43,400 nt of DNA. Origin: an uncultured Bacteroidota bacterium (GTDB lineage: Bacteria; Bacteroidota; Bacteroidia; AKYH767-A; OLB10). Shown here in pieces: positions 8,279 through 16,154 of this stretch. The stretch's first letter is position 1. The number at the start of each line of letters is the position of its first letter. A program made the translations under genes and the position numbers. The notes under the pieces are model-generated. The model had not been told where the DNA came from and ran no database searches. It saw only the letters and a program-made list of their open reading frames with translations. The DNA is taken from NCBI GenBank assembly GCA_903881665.1, contig CAIRUC010000034.1:1-43400 (forward strand), in the 5' to 3' direction.

Positions 8279-9211
8279 TTATTCGGTGGTATTATGTTTT
8301 ACTGTATCCTCTTCAAATGGAAATTGGCGATTTACCGGCGGTAGATAATATACACGTGGCTCCGTTCCTAAATCTTCTAGATAACGATACGCCCCTCTCT
8401 TTTTAAGCAATTCGCTTAACCTGAAAGTATCTTCCCCATTCGATACCACATCTTCATTTGCATCTCCGAAGAAAATTGTTCCGTTAGGACAAGATTGTAC
8501 ACATGCGGGAAGTTCACCGCGGCTCGTCATCTCAGGACAGAAATCACATTTCTGTACCGTTCCCATTCTATTTGATAAATTTTCACCAGGACTAATACAA
8601 GAGGCATCACCATCCGCTTTCACTTTAGCAATTCCCCAGTTTTCACCCCAATTAAATGATCTCGCGCTATAAGGACATGCTGCCATACAGAAGCGACATC
8701 CAATACAACGTTCGCTATCGATAGCTACAATTCCATCTTTACGTTTAAACGTTGCATCAACTGGACAAACTTTAGTACATGGAGGGTTATCGCAATGATT
8801 ACAAGATTGCGGCATCCAATAAGGCGCAGACAATTCTGTTTCTTTCATTTTAATAACTTTCAGGAATTCAACAGGAGCTTGTCGACTATGCGCTTCCTGA
8901 CATCCTTGAATACATTTACGTGCATTGGCACATCTAGCTAGATCAATTACTTTAATGAATTTTTTACCTGCTATTCCATCACGTAATTCTTTATTATAAG
9001 CGGTTAAATCTACACCGCTTTTTTCAAGATGCGTACTGTCAATTTCAACAAGTTTCCCATCAGGTGTCATTACTTTAATTTTCTCTCCAGAAGCAGGAGT
9101 TTCACCCATAATGTTTTTTTGCAAACCTATTGAAGCGATAGTTGCTCCTCCTGCCAACAGCCCGAATTTCAGAAACTTCCTTCTGCTGTTATTTTCGTTT
9201 TCTTCTTTCAT
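8279..9211 (-). CDS. Tat-exported four-cluster ferredoxin (NrfC/PsrB-like)
   Basis: Electron-transfer subunit of 310 aa. The N-terminus has a twin-arginine signal, SRRKFLKFGLLAGG, so it is exported folded. Four cysteine groups follow: CANARKCIQGC; CNHCDNPPCTKVCP; CIGCRFCMAACP; and CDFCPEMTSRGELPACVQSC. This is the arrangement of NrfC, PsrB and HybA-type proteins carrying four [4Fe-4S] clusters. It is first in an operon with the NrfD membrane subunit, an unknown anchored protein and cytochrome c, suggesting a chain between menaquinone and a periplasmic cytochrome. It would normally pass electrons to or from a molybdoenzyme, which is absent here. Confidence 0.88.
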   Translation of the reverse strand: MKEENENNSRRKFLKFGLLAGGATIASIGLQKNIMGETPASGEKIKVMTPDGKLVEIDSTHLEKSGVDLTAYNKELRDGIAGKKFIKVIDLARCANARKCIQGCQEAHSRQAPVEFLKVIKMKETELSAPYWMPQSCNHCDNPPCTKVCPVDATFKRKDGIVAIDSERCIGCRFCMAACPYSARSFNWGENWGIAKVKADGDASCISPGENLSNRMGTVQKCDFCPEMTSRGELPACVQSCPNGTIFFGDANEDVVSNGEDTFRLSELLKKRGAYRYLEDLGTEPRVYYLPPVNRQFPFEEDTVKHNTTE

Positions 9212-9374
9212 ATCAAGAATACTTTTTAGATTCCATTTTTTTCTTTACCTTTTACTTCTATACATTAATTATAGATTTGATGGCATAGAATTGTTGTATT
9301 CAATTTATTTTTTATTGCGGAACAAATCTCATTATTCAGACTACATTTTTTTATGATAAAAATTTAATAATTCG

Positions 9375-9434
9375 TGACTTTAATCATGACGCTAAAAATT
9401 AAAAACTACCTTTTATCATGACTCTGTTTATGAC
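9375..9434 (-). promoter_or_regulatory. Duplicated TGAC-N8-TGAC element, possible operator
   Basis: TGACTTTAATCATGAC (9375-9390) and TGACTCTGTTTATGAC (9419-9434) share the form TGAC-N8-TGAC, and the two copies are 44 bp apart, about four helical turns. Paired half-sites at 12-bp spacing are typical of response-regulator binding. The element lies 164-223 bp upstream of the ferredoxin start and over 400 bp from bactofilin, so it more likely serves the ferredoxin operon. Regulator and orientation are unknown. Confidence 0.35.
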
Positions 9435-9855
9435 TTTTGTTTCTAATTACGCAAATCTTGTATATATATTATCATATATTTATTAAGCAGCGCATAAATA
9501 AAAAGTCAACTTATACGCATTGTTCATGTCGAAATTACTTTCGTACAAATGCGATACTTAAATGATTACTTGCCTAACCTTTATTTCGATGTTTATGGCT
9601 TGTAAAAGTGCGGCTAATAATCTCACTTTTGCTGTATTTTATCATACGATTTCGCAGGTATTTTTATGATCACTATCACTTTTTTAATTCTTCATTTGGT
9701 CAATAATATTCTGCTTTACTACAGATTCTTTTTATAGTACAAGTATCAATTATCAGTTTTCACATTTCTAAACTATTTCGCAGCCTTTATTGCCTCGCTC
9801 TAAAAGTCAGCGTCCACTTATTTTAGGAATATTCCCTTATTTCAACATTAGATTG

Positions 9856-9885
9856 TTGATAATTTAACTAGATTTTATATTTTTG
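9856..9885 (+). promoter_or_regulatory. Bactofilin promoter
   Basis: TTG (9856-9858), 19 nt, then TATTTTTG (9878-9885): a full match to the Bacteroidota promoter form, 34 nt before the ATG at 9920. Confidence 0.5.
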
Positions 9886-9919
9886 TTACTTCAGAATCTA
9901 TTAACAATCATAATTGCGT

Positions 9920-10354
9920 ATGTTCCAGCAACTTAAGAATAAAGGGGTCATCACCCGTCCGGCAGATGCCAATGGAAATGGTAGCATTAATATTATTGGT
10001 GCAGGTACCGTTATTGAAGGAGAAATCAAATCAAACGGAGATATCCGTGTTGACGGAACCATCAAAGGATCAGTAAGTTCCAAATCCAAAGTAGTGGTTG
10101 GAGCAACTGGCGTAATTGAAGGGGATGTATTCTGTCAAAACGCAGATATCTCAGGAGCCATTATGGGAAAAACCACAGTGGCTGAAATGCTTTTTATGAA
10201 ATCACAAGCTCGCATCAACGGAGATATACAAACAGGGAAATTGGTAGTTGAAGTAGGTGCTTCATTTACCGGGAGCTGCAGTATGGGTCCTGTAATCAAG
10301 GATATAAAAAATGCCGACCGACCATCCCAAAAGCTTGCAGAAAAAACCGCTTAA
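9920..10354 (+). CDS. Bactofilin-family polymer-forming cytoskeletal protein
   Basis: Small bactofilin of 144 aa. It has a short N-terminal tail and a central beta-helix built from regular repeats: GAGTVIEGEIKSNGDIRVDG, GATGVIEGDVFCQNADISGA, SQARINGDIQTGKLVVEVGA. Bactofilins polymerise without nucleotide and scaffold envelope processes. The frame is open from TTG 9914, but ATG 9920 is the better start. Its 3' end overlaps the AtpZ gene by 44 nt in another frame, so the two are translated from one message. In many Bacteroidota this gene heads the ATP synthase operon. Confidence 0.9.
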   Translation: MFQQLKNKGVITRPADANGNGSINIIGAGTVIEGEIKSNGDIRVDGTIKGSVSSKSKVVVGATGVIEGDVFCQNADISGAIMGKTTVAEMLFMKSQARINGDIQTGKLVVEVGASFTGSCSMGPVIKDIKNADRPSQKLAEKTA

Positions 10355-10550
10355 CGATTGGATGCGCTATTCCTCTATGGGAATTCAAATGGGAGCAACC
10401 ATTTTTATTCTTACATGGTTAGGAATTAAAGCTGATGCATGGCTGAAGTTAAAATTTCCTGTCTTCACGCTTGCAATGGCGCTTTTTTCAGCTTTCGCTG
10501 CTGTTTATTACTTTATAAAAGACTTCTTACCTAAGAAACCCCGTTCATGA
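10311..10550 (+). CDS. AtpZ/AtpI-family membrane protein
   Basis: Protein of 79 aa with two hydrophobic helices (about 23-40 and 48-66) separated by a short polar loop (KADAWLKLKFP), the form of the AtpZ family (putative F1F0 ATPase subunit), thought to help ATP synthase assembly or ion supply. It starts inside the bactofilin gene at ATG 10311. Its stop codon (10548-10550) lies inside a terminator hairpin, so transcription into the next gene may be reduced. No other ATP synthase subunit except the weakly similar next gene is present, so the cluster is truncated compared with the usual gene order. Confidence 0.8.
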   Translation: MPTDHPKSLQKKPLNDWMRYSSMGIQMGATIFILTWLGIKADAWLKLKFPVFTLAMALFSAFAAVYYFIKDFLPKKPRS

Positions 10551-10560
10551 ATGGGGTTTT
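10536..10560 (+). terminator. Terminator overlapping the AtpZ stop codon
   Basis: AAACCCC (10536-10542) pairs with GGGGTTT (10553-10559). The loop itself can pair further (GTTC/GAAT with a G-T wobble). It ends in TTTTCTTTT. The TGA stop of the gene is within the hairpin, so translating ribosomes may affect its formation. Confidence 0.55.
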
Positions 10561-10642
10561 CTTTTGGGGGAGAACTTAGAAGCCGATACTTCATTAAGCA
10601 GAAAGCCTTTAAGATTCCTATCTATTACCTAAATTTGCTTCC

Positions 10643-11041
10643 GTGAAATCCTTTCTATTTAAATTACTTATTCTAGCTTTGGTTGTTACTTCAGCCTATG
10701 CGCTTTTAGCCGCCATCGTTCCTGCTCGTTTTTACTTCTCCAACTATTATGCTGTTGCTTGCTTGTTTATTCTTGTAACGCTAGTCTTTCATCTCGGGCT
10801 TAAAAAAAGCTTTGAAAAAAATTCGAAAGTTTTTATCAGATACTACATGGGCGCTACAGGATTAAAACTCTTGTTATTCTTAATCATTATACTGATCTAT
10901 GCCTTTATTAATAAAGCTGGTGCGGTAGGCTTTGCTCTCTGTTTTTTCTTCTATTATTTTACATTTACAGCTTTCGAAGTAGTGATTGCAAATACTCAGT
11001 TTGGAAGAGATGTGAAGGATGAAAAAAAATTAAAAGAGTAG
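10643..11041 (+). CDS. Small membrane protein of the atp leader cluster
   Basis: Membrane protein of 132 aa with about four hydrophobic helices (about 5-27, 33-52, 69-88, 95-117) and a charged tail KDEKKLKE. I do not recognise a named family, but in Bacteroidota a protein of this size and topology commonly lies between the AtpZ gene and atpB. It starts with GTG at 10643, 92 nt after the AtpZ stop and beyond the terminator hairpin. After it the strand changes and no atpB follows. A role in ATP synthase assembly is inferred from usual gene order only. Confidence 0.7.
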   Translation: MKSFLFKLLILALVVTSAYALLAAIVPARFYFSNYYAVACLFILVTLVFHLGLKKSFEKNSKVFIRYYMGATGLKLLLFLIIILIYAFINKAGAVGFALCFFFYYFTFTAFEVVIANTQFGRDVKDEKKLKE

Positions 11042-11212
11042 CAAACTTTAGCTCCACTTAATTAAATTTCGAAGTGCTTTTCCCTTAATTCAGTTGTGTG
11101 AAATCGCTGAAATAATAACGTATTTTGTCAATCATTACAATGAGACCATTTTAAATTTAGTAATTTCAATATAAACCCTTAATCCAAATATTGAGTTAAG
11201 AAGTATACAATT

Positions 11213-12211
11213 TCAATTTTTTAAGATTCGATTCTTTAGCTTTTCGTTATGCCATATTTTCCAAGGCCATTCTATTCCGTCTATTCCTAATTTATATCCT
11301 TGTTGCATGTAGCTCTTAATTAATGGATATTTGATTGCATTTTCTAACGGCATTTCTACTTCTTTTAGCTTAAAATAAATCAACTTCAAAAGGAATGAAA
11401 ACAGAAAACTTAGAGCGATAGCCATAATTAAAAAAACGCCGCTATAATACAATAGTGCGCTGCCTAAAATCTTTGTTATTAATTCAATACGTTTCCAATT
11501 TGTATGCACATAAAAAGCCGTTTTACTTCGAGGAATTAATACTATATGTTCTTGTCGTATTGTTTTTATAAATCGATCAGTTTTGATTTTCTTTTCTTGA
11601 AATAATGTTATTTTGTAGGGATCATCACCTGCCACTTCTCCCGCTTTAAAGTAACAACAATTGGCTTCCACTGTAACTTCCAAAGCTTCACCTGTAATAC
11701 GTTTTGTATGAATAGAAATGGCTGCAGAAGGAATACTTATTGTTCCTGTTACTTGGGCAGATAAAACATACTTTAACTGCGTTTGCTTTATTAACTTCCC
11801 TTCATAAATAATTTCTTTATGCTCAACGATTGGACCTGATGACAAGAACCATCCATTAAACTTTTCCCTTTTAAAAAAACGCCCATCGGAAGGGAAAGCA
11901 AAACTAACTTCAACTTCTTCGTTCAATTTTATCTTTGTAATTGACACCTTTTGAAGCAGAAAAAAAACGTATTGCGCTTTTTGAACAGGACTCCAAGCAC
12001 CATCCAATTGATCATATTTGAATTTCTTTTCAGGATCGGAAAGTGTTTGATAGGCCTCGTTGATCTTTTTAAATTGATCAGCGGCTTCGGCCTTATCACC
12101 ATTTTTATCGGGATGAAATTCTAGCGCCAGCCGGTAAAATGCTTTTTTTATTTCCTTTTTGCCCGCAGCACGTGTGACCCCTAATAACTCGTAAAAATCG
12201 TGATTGGACAT
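11213..12211 (-). CDS. Membrane-anchored DnaJ-domain protein
   Basis: J-domain co-chaperone-like protein of 332 aa. Residues 4-70 form the J domain, with the essential HPD at 33-35 and the helix II/III pattern AFYRLALEFHPDKNGD...FKKINEAYQTLSDPEKK. A beta-rich region of unknown type follows (about 90-240). A hydrophobic stretch at about 245-282 should span the membrane once or twice. There is no zinc-finger or C-terminal peptide-binding domain as in true DnaJ, so this is a specialised type of J protein that recruits DnaK to a membrane site. It is a single gene, divergent from the AsmA gene, with 138 bp between them. Confidence 0.85.
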   Translation of the reverse strand: MSNHDFYELLGVTRAAGKKEIKKAFYRLALEFHPDKNGDKAEAADQFKKINEAYQTLSDPEKKFKYDQLDGAWSPVQKAQYVFFLLQKVSITKIKLNEEVEVSFAFPSDGRFFKREKFNGWFLSSGPIVEHKEIIYEGKLIKQTQLKYVLSAQVTGTISIPSAAISIHTKRITGEALEVTVEANCCYFKAGEVAGDDPYKITLFQEKKIKTDRFIKTIRQEHIVLIPRSKTAFYVHTNWKRIELITKILGSALLYYSGVFLIMAIALSFLFSFLLKLIYFKLKEVEMPLENAIKYPLIKSYMQQGYKLGIDGIEWPWKIWHNEKLKNRILKN

Positions 12212-12336
12212 GCTTTAATTCTGTTGCACAAAGAAAAGCGGAATTGTTGATTTTTCAATAGTAATTATTTCATATTGCTAACAACTACCCTTTCATAACA
12301 CAATAAAATTACTGATTTCTCATTATCAGTATAGTT

Positions 12337-12344
12337 TATTTTTG
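12337..12344 (+). promoter_or_regulatory. Promoter -7 element of the AsmA-like gene
   Basis: TATTTTTG (12337-12344) matches TAnnTTTG and ends 5 nt before the ATG, so transcription would begin at or next to the start codon. No clear -33 TTG is seen. Confidence 0.4.
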
Positions 12345-12349
12345 TTGGA

Positions 12350-14863
12350 ATGATGCGATTGAAGAAACCTCTTATTATTCTTTTTAGTGTGCTTGCCGGA
12401 TTATTCCTGCTAGCGATAGCTTCCGCTCTCCTATTGGGTCCGCGAATTAAAGATCTAGTTGTTGAACAAATCAACCAACAACTAAGCACCCCTATTAAAG
12501 TAGATGCTATTGCGTTTTCATTTCTTAAGAAGTTTCCGTACGCCTCCATCGATTTTTCGGGCGTAACAGCTACTGGGTCTAAAGTTTCGGGGAACAATAA
12601 ACCATTACTTGAGGCTCGACATGTGTTTCTTCAGTTTAATTTATTTGATGTTTTTGGTGATGAGTTACACTTGAAGAAAATCACCGTTGAAGAGGCCGCC
12701 CTCGTTATTTTTACAGATGAAAATGGCATGAACAATTACGACATTTTTAAAAAGAAACAAGGCAAAGATGGTTCTTTTAAACTTGAACTCGAATCGGTCG
12801 ATTTTGATCATGTAAATGTAATGATGCGTGATGTAAAAGGAGAGCGCGATTATAACGCCGATGTATTACACGCGAATTTAAGTGGTCAATTTACAGAAGA
12901 TGTTTATGAGCTAAATACAAAAGGTGATTTATTTGTAACCCATTGCCGTATAAATAAAACGAATTACCTCGATCATAAAAATACTACTCTTACTTTATCA
13001 ATCCAAATTAACTCGAAAGCAGGAACGTATGATATTATTTCGTCGACGCTGAAAGTTGAAGAAATTAATTTAGCCGTTAACGGACATATTAGAGATGAAT
13101 CGGAAGGAGTGCGTACCGACCTTACAATAGAAAGTAAGGAAGCCGGACTTAAGGAGTTGTTATCTTTGATTCCAGGCTTATACATCGAAAAACTAAAGGA
13201 TTATAAATACGCTGGGGAAATTTATTTCAAGATGCAAATAAATGGTGTTTCTTCTAGCTTATCTACTCCTTTAATAAGTGCGTCATTTGGAACTTCCAAT
13301 ACATCATTAAGTCCAAAGTCGAGCGACTATAAACTCAACAATATTCGCTTCAACGGGACATACATTAGTCGAATTTCGGCAAGCCGACCCGTTAGTAAAA
13401 TAACGTTGAATAATTTATCCGCCACACTCGAAGGACAACCACTATCCGCATCTTTAACGGTAGAAGATTTTTCAAATCCGTTTATTAGTCTAACTGCTAA
13501 AAGCACCATCAACCTTGAAGTATTAAGTCGGTTTTATATGCCCGACACATTGGAATCGATTTCAGGCTTACTTTCGGTAAATGCACAAATTAAAGGGCGC
13601 AGTAACGACCGAAGCAGTTGGCTCTCGGATGGTAACGTTACACTAAAAAATGTTTCGTTTATAATAAAAGAAAAGCCAATTTCATTTACAGGATTTAACG
13701 GCGACTTTTCACTAAAAGGAAGTCGGCTTTCTGTAAATGATTTCAAAGGGAATGCAGCTGGTAGCGACTTCACCGCCAACGGAGTGTTTGAAAATGTGTA
13801 TGGTTTTTTACTCACTAAAGAAGAAGTTATTAGCGGGCGAGCCAATATTTCATCGCGCAATCTCGACTTAAATGAATTGCTCGAAGATAAATCGCAAACA
13901 ACATCTACTGATACAACCTATCGCCTCAACTTTGATCCTCGCTTAAACTTGGCGCTCAATGTAAATATCGGAATACTCTCTTTTAGGAAATTTCAAGCAT
14001 GGCAAATGAAAGGTAATATTACACTGAAAGATAAAATACTAAACACCTCAGACCTTTCCTTTAAAGCATGCGAAGGAACTATTCTCATGGATGGCACAAT
14101 GGACGCGTCGAGCCAAGACAGTATATTAATTGCTTGCAATGCCGACATAAAAAAAATAGACATGTCGCAGATGTTTTATCAAATGGGGAATTTTGGTCAA
14201 GAAATTATCACCGATAAAAACCTAAAAGGAAAAGTAACTGCAAACATTCAATTTGCAAGCACGTGGAGCAAAACACTCTTCTGCAATTTCGATCGCATTT
14301 ATTCGAAAAGTAACTTAACAATTGAAAATGGAGAGTTAGTAAACTTCGAACCGATGCTAGCACTATCGAAATATGTGAAAGGAGCCGACTTTAAAAATAT
14401 TAAATTTAATACCCTCAAAAATCAAATTGAGATTCGTAATCAATTGATCACTATTCCGACGATGGAAATTAAGAGTAGTGCAATGGATGTGACGGCATCG
14501 GGAACGCATTCCTTCAACAATATAGTAGACTATCACTTTCAACTATACCTATCGCAACTCCTCGGCAAAAAGGTACGCGATCAAAGTACCGAATTTGGAA
14601 CAATTGAAGACGACGGATTAGGGCGAATGCGTATATTCATCAATATGAAAGGCCTAGCCAGCAATCCGAAAATCACTTACGACCGTAAGGGAATTGAGCA
14701 GAAAATACAACAAGATATAAAGGATGAAAAGCAAAACCTGAAGAATATATTGAAACAAGAATTCGGCTGGTTTAAGAAAGACAGCATCAAAACACGTCAG
14801 GATCAACCGAATACGCAAAAGCCACCAAAAAAGGAAGAGCTACAGATTGAATACGATAATTAG
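12350..14863 (+). CDS. AsmA-family membrane-anchored envelope protein
   Basis: Large AsmA-family protein of 837 aa. One N-terminal helix (about 8-29, PLIILFSVLAGLFLLAIAS) anchors it in the inner membrane; the rest would be periplasmic. The opening GPRIKDLVVEQINQQLSTPI followed by FPYASIDFSGV is the typical AsmA N-terminal repeat, and the C-terminal part (about 640-780) resembles the AsmA C-terminal domain. The middle is beta-rich, consistent with the long groove thought to carry phospholipids between membranes. The lysine-rich tail (about 785-837) looks disordered. Two ATG codons stand in tandem at 12350 and 12353. Transport of lipid is known of relatives and only inferred here. Confidence 0.85.
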   Translation: MMRLKKPLIILFSVLAGLFLLAIASALLLGPRIKDLVVEQINQQLSTPIKVDAIAFSFLKKFPYASIDFSGVTATGSKVSGNNKPLLEARHVFLQFNLFDVFGDELHLKKITVEEAALVIFTDENGMNNYDIFKKKQGKDGSFKLELESVDFDHVNVMMRDVKGERDYNADVLHANLSGQFTEDVYELNTKGDLFVTHCRINKTNYLDHKNTTLTLSIQINSKAGTYDIISSTLKVEEINLAVNGHIRDESEGVRTDLTIESKEAGLKELLSLIPGLYIEKLKDYKYAGEIYFKMQINGVSSSLSTPLISASFGTSNTSLSPKSSDYKLNNIRFNGTYISRISASRPVSKITLNNLSATLEGQPLSASLTVEDFSNPFISLTAKSTINLEVLSRFYMPDTLESISGLLSVNAQIKGRSNDRSSWLSDGNVTLKNVSFIIKEKPISFTGFNGDFSLKGSRLSVNDFKGNAAGSDFTANGVFENVYGFLLTKEEVISGRANISSRNLDLNELLEDKSQTTSTDTTYRLNFDPRLNLALNVNIGILSFRKFQAWQMKGNITLKDKILNTSDLSFKACEGTILMDGTMDASSQDSILIACNADIKKIDMSQMFYQMGNFGQEIITDKNLKGKVTANIQFASTWSKTLFCNFDRIYSKSNLTIENGELVNFEPMLALSKYVKGADFKNIKFNTLKNQIEIRNQLITIPTMEIKSSAMDVTASGTHSFNNIVDYHFQLYLSQLLGKKVRDQSTEFGTIEDDGLGRMRIFINMKGLASNPKITYDRKGIEQKIQQDIKDEKQNLKNILKQEFGWFKKDSIKTRQDQPNTQKPPKKEELQIEYDN

Positions 14864-14908
14864 TGAATAATCCCTTTAAATTCAATAACTTTGCCTGAAT
14901 AGTAACGT

Positions 14909-14989
14909 GTGGATGATTTCCTGAACAAATTACTAAAAGAAAAAAACGATTTTTTCACAGGAGCATCTTCCGAAATTTCAATTCAGTGA
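14909..14989 (+). CDS. Possible 26-residue upstream peptide of the histidine kinase gene
   Basis: GTG at 14909 opens a 26-codon frame (VDDFLNKLLKEKNDFFTGAS...) whose TGA stop at 14987-14989 overlaps the GTG start of the histidine kinase gene at 14986. A promoter element TAACTTTG (14886-14893) lies just upstream. The peptide is charged and amphipathic, not low complexity, and the overlap suggests translational coupling. It may instead be chance. No relative is recognised. Confidence 0.3.
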   Translation: MDDFLNKLLKEKNDFFTGASSEISIQ

Positions 14990-16143
14990 ATATTTATACT
15001 AGAAAACAGCGCTGGAAATTAACTTTATTGATTGCCGCCCTCCTTATAGGGATCGGGTCTTTATGGTACACCAATCAATTAGTACAAAAGTTAGCGACCG
15101 AAGAAAAAAAGAAAGTTGAATTGTGGGCGGAAGCAACGCGTCAAATTTCCGATATCAATACCGAACCTGGAGATATCAGCTTTGCATTATCGGTATTAAC
15201 GAACAACACCACCGTTCCTGTAATCCTTACCGACGAAAAAAAGCAAATTATTTCTACCAGAAATTTAGATTCGCTATTATCGGAAGATGGTAGCTATGCA
15301 AAAGAAGAGTTAGCACAGATGGGCAAACAACATGAACCCATTGAAATAGCATTCGCCGGCAACCAGAAAAATTTTATTTATTACAAAGACTCACTTATCC
15401 TAACACAGCTGAGATACTATCCTTATTTTCAGTTAATGGTAATAGGATTATTTTTAATTGTATCCTACCTCGCCTTCAGTTCATCACGTAAAGCCGAACA
15501 GAATCAAGTTTGGGTAGGCATGGCGAAAGAAACGGCGCATCAATTGGGCACACCACTTTCATCATTAATGGCATGGCTTGAAATCATTAAATTGAAATCA
15601 CCAGAAGAAGAATACGTAATAGAACTTGAAAAAGATATTAATCGATTAAATACAATTACAGAACGCTTCTCGAAAATAGGATCTGCTCCTGCATTAAAGA
15701 AAGAAAACCTGACAGAAGTATTAGAAAACTCAATTAGCTATATTAAAAGTAGAAGTTCATCACGCATTCACTTCTCATTAGAAAATACACAAAGCTACAA
15801 TGTAGAAGCACCTTTGAATGTAGCATTATTTGAGTGGGTATTAGAAAATCTTTTCAAGAATGCGATTGACGCAATGAGTGGAGAAGGAAGTATTCGAATT
15901 AAAATAACCGACCAGCAACAATTTGCATATATCGATATCAGCGATACTGGAAAAGGCATTCAAAAATCGAAATACAAAACAGTATTTAAACCAGGGTACA
16001 CTTCAAAAAATCGTGGATGGGGATTAGGATTATCACTATCGAAACGAATCGTTGAAGAATATCATACTGGACAAATTTTCGTTAAAAGCTCCGAGATTAA
16101 TAAAGGTACTACCTTTCGTATCGTACTTAAAAAAGGAGCCTGA
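14986..16143 (+). CDS. Orphan membrane sensor histidine kinase
   Basis: Sensor kinase of 385 aa. Two membrane helices (about 11-30 and 148-165) enclose an extracytoplasmic sensor of roughly 115 residues. The phosphoacceptor His185 lies in KETAHQLGTPLSSL. The ATPase domain shows the N box (ENLFKNAIDAM, 287-297), G1 (DTGKGI, 320-325) and G2 (GWGLGLSLSKRIVEEYH, 344-360), so it should be active. No response regulator gene is nearby, so the partner must be elsewhere. It starts with GTG, which overlaps the stop of a possible 26-codon upstream ORF. HemW follows after 11 nt, likely in one operon. Confidence 0.88.
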   Translation: MNIYTRKQRWKLTLLIAALLIGIGSLWYTNQLVQKLATEEKKKVELWAEATRQISDINTEPGDISFALSVLTNNTTVPVILTDEKKQIISTRNLDSLLSEDGSYAKEELAQMGKQHEPIEIAFAGNQKNFIYYKDSLILTQLRYYPYFQLMVIGLFLIVSYLAFSSSRKAEQNQVWVGMAKETAHQLGTPLSSLMAWLEIIKLKSPEEEYVIELEKDINRLNTITERFSKIGSAPALKKENLTEVLENSISYIKSRSSSRIHFSLENTQSYNVEAPLNVALFEWVLENLFKNAIDAMSGEGSIRIKITDQQQFAYIDISDTGKGIQKSKYKTVFKPGYTSKNRGWGLGLSLSKRIVEEYHTGQIFVKSSEINKGTTFRIVLKKGA

Positions 16144-16154
16144 TTTTAAATATC

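Larger units (their letters stand above)
9212..9919. other. Divergent intergenic region between ferredoxin operon and bactofilin
   Basis: AT-rich, 708 bp, between divergent genes. Supportable items are the paired TGAC repeats at 9375-9434, the bactofilin promoter at 9856-9885 and a 7-bp inverted repeat AAAAGTG/CACTTTT (9604-9610, 9624-9630). An 18-codon ORF (9549-9605, MRYLNDYLPN...) sits before that inverted repeat, 5 nt after a near-match promoter TACTTTCG; it is too short to call. No larger gene is seen. Confidence 0.5.

Noticed and set aside
9549..9605. 18-codon ORF (MRYLNDYLPN...) followed by a hairpin
   Set aside because: Too short to support as a gene; kept only as a note in the intergenic entry.
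12265..12597. 110-aa minus-strand frame over the start of the AsmA gene
   Set aside because: It is antisense to a well-supported coding region and its translation shows no recognisable feature.
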